From: an uncultured Eubacteriales bacterium
GTDB taxonomy: Bacteria; Bacillota; Clostridia; Oscillospirales; Acutalibacteraceae
Assembly: GCA_934408795.1 (NCBI GenBank)
Contig: CAKRVQ010000023.1
Coordinates: 1 to 9,410, forward strand
Direction of reading: 5' to 3'
Length of the DNA: 9,410 nt
Shown: one piece after another, positions 7,050 through 9,410 of the stretch
Numbering within the stretch: position 1 is the stretch's first letter
Layout of the letters: each line of letters begins with the position of its first letter
The notes under the pieces: model-generated
The model's input: only the letters and a program-made list of their open reading frames with translations
Databases searched by the model: none
What the model was told of the DNA's origin: nothing
Made by a program: the position numbers and the translations under genes

Positions 7050-7070
7050 ATGCGCGCCGCAGGCGCGCAT
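7050..7070. repeat. Perfect 9-bp hairpin, third in a tandem set
   Basis: ATGCGCGCC (7050-7058) and GGCGCGCAT (7062-7070) pair perfectly around GCA. It has no T-run and ends one base before the 15-bp inverted repeat that begins at 7072. Confidence 0.55.
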
Positions 7071-7071
7071 C

Positions 7072-7177
7072 AAACGGGCACGGCGGGGGTGCGGATGCTG
7101 CGGCAAACTTTAAGCGGGCGGAAAGACCGGGTTCGGGTGCGTGTCGGGTAGGCGAACGACTGCCGCCGTGCCCGTTT
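7072..7177. repeat. 106-bp segment bounded by perfect 15-bp inverted repeats
   Basis: AAACGGGCACGGCGG (7072-7086) is the exact reverse complement of 7163-7177, enclosing 76 nt. The right arm ends in a T-run on the plus strand (TTTTG). Inside, GTTCG and CGAAC can form a further stem. The segment could be a structured RNA, a terminator with a large loop, or a small non-autonomous element with terminal inverted repeats. No target-site duplication is visible beside the arms, and no transposase is near. Confidence 0.5.
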
Positions 7178-7178
7178 T

Positions 7179-7200
7179 GCGCCCTTCCTTAGGAGGGCGC
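7179..7200. repeat. Hairpin, 9 bp with one bulge
   Basis: GCGCCCTTCC (7179-7188) pairs with GGAGGGCGC (7192-7200) with one bulged T, around a TTA loop. It starts right after the right arm of the 15-bp inverted repeat. No T-run follows on either strand. Confidence 0.4.
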
Positions 7201-7245
7201 GCGGCGCTGCCTTCACTCGGCGCTTATGTGTCCGAAAGCCTCCGC

Positions 7246-7344
7246 TGCCGCGTAAACCGTAAGGCTTGAGCAGTCCGTGCGTTTTATGCGGCCCGCGCAG
7301 ACCGTGCAATCCGCGCGATTTGTGCAGTCTATGAAACGCCTGCA
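7246..7344. repeat. Degenerate 9-bp tandem repeat, about 11 units
   Basis: Read on the plus strand in steps of nine from 7246, units include TGCCGCGTA, GTCCGTGCG, GCCCGCGCA, GACCGTGCA, ATCCGCGCG and ATTTGTGCA. The approximate consensus is NNCCGYGCA, with several decayed units. On the minus strand the same period appears as a three-residue repeat (RGL, HGL, RGP, HGL, YGL) in an open but unconvincing frame. It may be a decayed minisatellite. Confidence 0.45.
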
Positions 7345-7369
7345 CTGCATAAACTGCACGGCTTGAAAT

Positions 7370-7420
7370 CCGTAGTTTTCCGAATCCTGCAATAAAAATA
7401 GAAACTACGGACTCCGTAGT
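7370..7420. repeat. Overlapping competing inverted repeats (three CCGTAGT arms)
   Basis: CCGTAGTTT (7370-7378) can pair with AAACTACGG (7402-7410), leaving a 23-nt loop. The same middle arm can instead form a tight hairpin, ACTACGGA (7404-7411) with TCCGTAGT (7413-7420) around one base. These pairings exclude each other, as in attenuators, but no gene follows that they could control. Confidence 0.45.
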
Positions 7421-7516
7421 CGCCGAACGGTCGGAACGCGACTGAAGCAGATCGGACGGATACATAAATTAAAAATCGGACGGACGACGGCAGGAAAGCA
7501 AAAAAACAATAAAGAT

Positions 7517-7540
7517 CCCCATAATGAGGCCCCATAATGA
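7517..7540. repeat. Two-copy direct repeat, 13-bp period
   Basis: CCCCATAATGA occurs at 7517-7527 and again at 7530-7540, separated by GG. It is a short tandem duplication with no assigned role. Confidence 0.5.
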
Positions 7541-7717
7541 CGGACCGCGGAACACCCCTTGACCCTTTTAGTTTACAGGCGGGCGTTTTTTGCGAATTAC
7601 GGTGGTATAAACGTACATATACATATAATATGTAAATGATTTAGCGAACTCAGACAACTGTTGCCGCATCCTTTTATTCTCGGTACCTGCCTGCAGACGC
7701 ATAGCCGCCTGCCGCGA

Positions 7718-7771
7718 AGCACTTGCGCGCATCGCCGCCCACCGGAGCACTTGCGCGCTCCGACGGGCGGC
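7718..7771 (-). terminator. Stem-loop just after spoVAD, with an internal direct repeat
   Basis: GCCGCCC (7734-7740) pairs with GGGCGGC (7765-7771). After a small AC/AC internal loop, CGGAGC (7743-7748) pairs with GCTCCG (7757-7762) around 8 nt. On the minus strand it begins 5 nt after the spoVAD stop, where a terminator or transcript-end stabiliser is expected. No U-run follows, so intrinsic termination is uncertain. AGCACTTGCGCGC occurs twice, at 7718-7730 and 7746-7758. Confidence 0.35.
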
Positions 7772-7776
7772 ACCAT

Positions 7777-8787
7777 TCATCGTTTTTTGCCGATGCTGAT
7801 AAGATGAGCGATTCCGGGAATGCTTTCCCCCTGAAAGACCGTGGTGGGGGACATCAGCGCCCCTGTGGCGCAGAACAGTATATTGTCAAGCGTGCCGCAG
7901 TCGAGCTCGGAAAGTATCCGCCCGCATAAAACACTTGCAGAACAACCGCATCCGGATCCGCCCGAGTGTACATCCTGCCCTTTGCGATCGTAGATCATTG
8001 TACCGCAGTCGGTGTATATTCCCTCAACCGATATCCCTTTTCTGTCCATCAGCTCGGTGAATAATTCGGCACCGACAAACCCGAGATCGCCCGTAAGGAT
8101 CATATCGTAGTCGGAGGGCACGGTGCCCGTGTCGGCCAAAAATCTTTCGACCGTGTCGGCTGCCGCAGGTGCCATTGCCGCCCCCATATTATTGATGTCG
8201 GTAACCCCGAGATCGCATATCCTGCCGGGTACGGCTGCTTTTATCACGGGACCCTCGCCGTTTTTCGATACCAGAGCGCATCCCGCACCCGTGACCGTCC
8301 ATTGCGCAAGGGGAGTCCGCTGGTTGCCGTATTCGAGAGGAAAACGGAATTGCCGTTCGGCACTGCAAAAATGTGAAGATGTTACCGCGGCAGCAATATT
8401 CGCCGCACCGGATGCGACAAACACCGAAGCTTCAATCAGGGTGAGAGCCATCGTCGAGCAGGCACCGTATGCTCCTAAAAACGGTATGCCCAGTCCTCTG
8501 AGCCCGTAATTGCTGCCGATGCATTGGTTCAACAGATCGCCGCCGAAAATGCAATCGATGTCACGGCTTTCTTTCCCTGCGGCGGATATCGCCCGCCTCA
8601 CCGTCTCATGCTGCAGCCGACTTTCCGCTTTTTCAAAGGTCGACTCTCCGCAGAGCTCATCTTCAAAGTAATCGGAAAACCATTTTCCGAGCGGACCCTC
8701 GTGCTCTTTTCTGCCTACGGTCGCCGAATGTGAAATGATTATCGGCTGCTCGTCAAAAATTATCGTGCCGCCCTTTTTCCTGATCAT
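7777..8787 (-). CDS. spoVAD: Stage V sporulation protein AD (dipicolinic acid-binding SpoVA subunit)
   Basis: The protein is 336 residues from the ATG at 8787, close to the 338 of B. subtilis SpoVAD. Landmarks recalled from that protein are present: KEHEGPLG near 27-34, GDLLNQCIGSNYG near 83-95, GACST with Cys110 in the thiolase-like fold, TSSHFCSAERQFRFPLEYG near 136-154 and VTGAG near 165-169. SpoVAD is soluble, has a thiolase-type fold and binds dipicolinic acid as part of the SpoVA channel in the spore inner membrane. The ATG overlaps the spoVAC stop in an ATGA and has GGGGTGA 4 nt upstream. An in-frame ATG at 8832 would overlap spoVAC by 49 nt and is rejected. spoVAE, the usual next gene, does not follow. 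Confidence 0.96.
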   Translation of the reverse strand: MIRKKGGTIIFDEQPIIISHSATVGRKEHEGPLGKWFSDYFEDELCGESTFEKAESRLQHETVRRAISAAGKESRDIDCIFGGDLLNQCIGSNYGLRGLGIPFLGAYGACSTMALTLIEASVFVASGAANIAAAVTSSHFCSAERQFRFPLEYGNQRTPLAQWTVTGAGCALVSKNGEGPVIKAAVPGRICDLGVTDINNMGAAMAPAAADTVERFLADTGTVPSDYDMILTGDLGFVGAELFTELMDRKGISVEGIYTDCGTMIYDRKGQDVHSGGSGCGCSASVLCGRILSELDCGTLDNILFCATGALMSPTTVFQGESIPGIAHLISIGKKR

Positions 8788-9233
8788 ATATTCACCCCGC
8801 AGGCTTTCATAATAATTATTATCAGACCCCATAACGCCGATGCGGCAACCCCGTAGACAATGACCGGACCCGCAATCGAAAATGTCTTGACGCCGACACC
8901 GTATATCATTCCCTCGGCACGGAATTCCACCGCGGGTGAGACCATTGCATTGGCAAATCCCGTTATCGGCACCAAAGTCCCCGCGCCTCCGAATTTGGCA
9001 ATTTTGTCAAATACGCCCAATCCGGTGAGTATCGCTGTGAAAAAGATCAGGGTGATTGAGGCAAGCGCAAACGCGGTCTCCTTTTCGGCACCCGCAAGCT
9101 CATAAGAGTAGGCAAGGATCTGCCCTAAAGTGCAGATAAGCCCGCCCGTGAGAAATGCTGCAAACAAATCTTTTACCTTGTGAGAGCCCGGGGAGTGCTT
9201 TTTTACTAAATTTGCATACTCGTCTTTGTTCAT
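8784..9233 (-). CDS. spoVAC: Stage V sporulation protein AC (SpoVA channel membrane subunit)
   Basis: The protein is 149 residues from the ATG at 9233, close to the 150 of B. subtilis SpoVAC. Hydrophobic segments lie near residues 22-44 (AAFLTGGLICTLGQIL), 54-76 and 118-142. Between them is the strongly conserved GAGTLVPITGFANAM at 83-97. SpoVAC is an inner-membrane protein that helps move dipicolinic acid into the forespore and out at germination. GGAG lies 9 nt before this ATG but touches the alternative ATG at 9242, so 9233 is preferred. It overlaps spoVAD by 4 nt and must share its transcript. A forespore sigma-G promoter would be expected. Upstream on the minus strand GAATA and CATATTG occur 19 nt apart, only a rough match, so no promoter is called. 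Confidence 0.95.
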   Translation of the reverse strand: MNKDEYANLVKKHSPGSHKVKDLFAAFLTGGLICTLGQILAYSYELAGAEKETAFALASITLIFFTAILTGLGVFDKIAKFGGAGTLVPITGFANAMVSPAVEFRAEGMIYGVGVKTFSIAGPVIVYGVAASALWGLIIIIMKACGVNI

Positions 9234-9309
9234 TATTAACATCTCCGTAACATACTCTGTACTATTTGCTCAATATAAATATATTTTTACCAATATGTAT
9301 CAAATATTC

Positions 9310-9338
9310 TTGACAATATTCACAACATGATATATAAT
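9310..9338 (+). promoter_or_regulatory. Perfect consensus sigma-A promoter reading out of the window
   Basis: TTGACA (9310-9315) and TATAAT (9333-9338) match the vegetative consensus exactly, with the optimal 17-nt spacer. Transcription would start near 9345, rightward and divergent from spoVAC. The remaining 65 nt hold no start codon after the GGAGGG at 9388-9393. They contain a perfect 6-bp hairpin, GATAAT/ATTATC (9357-9373), so the transcript has a leader that continues past the edge. Confidence 0.7.
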
Positions 9339-9410
9339 CACAATGTGTATAATTGCGATAATCGGGCATTATCACCAAAGCAAAAACGGAGGGCACGGTT
9401 ACCGCAAAGC

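Larger units (their letters stand above)
6802..7776. other. Gene-free, hairpin-rich spacer between convergent mrp and spoVAD
   Basis: No open frame here resembles a protein: those present are short, low-complexity and lack good ribosome sites. The spacer instead holds a perfect 12-bp palindrome GCCGATATCGGC (6910-6921), the hairpins and repeats listed separately, and an AT-rich patch near 7605-7640 with TACATAT/ATATGTA (7-bp inverted repeat). No tRNA, rRNA, tmRNA, SRP or RNase P signature was recognised. Confidence 0.7.

Noticed and set aside
7246..7344. CRISPR array
   Set aside because: Units are 9 bp, contiguous and degenerate, with no constant repeat alternating with unique spacers and no cas genes.
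7070..7465. Minus-strand open frame of 131 codons through the hairpin and repeat region
   Set aside because: Its composition is Arg/Gly/His-rich and low-complexity, it is explained by the 9-bp repeat and GC hairpins, and no domain or good ribosome site is seen.
7568..7780. Minus-strand 70-codon frame after spoVAD, checked as a possible spoVAE remnant
   Set aside because: SpoVAE is a small hydrophobic membrane protein; this frame is Ala/Arg-rich, then Tyr-rich and basic at its end, without a membrane segment.
9386..9410. T-box or c-di-GMP riboswitch resemblance in GGAGGGCACGGTTACCGC
   Set aside because: A T-box antiterminator lies far downstream of a specifier domain, but the promoter is only about 50 nt away. 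The c-di-GMP aptamer needs a longer stem than the 3-bp CGG/CCG here.

Overview
The window looks like chromosomal DNA of an endospore-forming Firmicute of class Clostridia, with moderate to high GC for that group. The evidence is a spoVAC-spoVAD pair, an Mrp ATPase of the short Cys-rich type without an N-terminal DUF59 domain, and strong GGAGG-type ribosome binding sites throughout. The genus cannot be read from the sequence; an uncultured gut Oscillospirales-like lineage is a guess.

Layout: (1) Positions 1-4567, minus strand, hold a tightly packed tailed-phage head and packaging cassette. In transcription order it is small terminase, large terminase, portal, prohead protease with a probable fused scaffold, and the major capsid protein, which runs off the left edge. 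The stop/start junctions overlap by 1-11 nt, except a 17-nt gap before the capsid gene. (2) Positions 4568-4818 are a short AT-richer divergent spacer with a dyad and a weak candidate promoter for the cassette. (3) Positions 4819-6801, plus strand, hold a three-repeat S1-domain RNA-binding protein and an Mrp/NBP35-type Fe-S carrier ATPase, separated by a potentially folded spacer. (4) Positions 6802-7776 have no credible gene. They are filled with perfect GC-rich hairpins, a 15-bp long-range inverted repeat and a degenerate 9-bp tandem repeat, between the convergent mrp and spoVAD. (5) Positions 7777-9233, minus strand, hold spoVAC-spoVAD with a 4-nt overlap; spoVAE does not follow. (6) At the right edge a perfect consensus sigma-A promoter (TTGACA-17-TATAAT) fires rightward out of the window.

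How it fits together: the phage genes would cut and pump DNA (TerS/TerL) through the portal into a capsid matured by the protease. They are the first five head genes of a tailed phage, in the same functional order as Bacillus PBSX xtmA-xtmB-xkdE-xkdF-xkdG. The small-terminase end lies directly against a divergent housekeeping gene, with no integrase, repressor or replication gene between. That is the most interesting feature: it suits a decayed prophage, a PBSX-like domesticated particle or a gene-transfer-agent-like locus, and the window alone cannot decide which. The SpoVA proteins would serve dipicolinic acid movement during sporulation and germination. The S1 and Mrp proteins are general RNA and Fe-S functions with no evident link to the phage genes.
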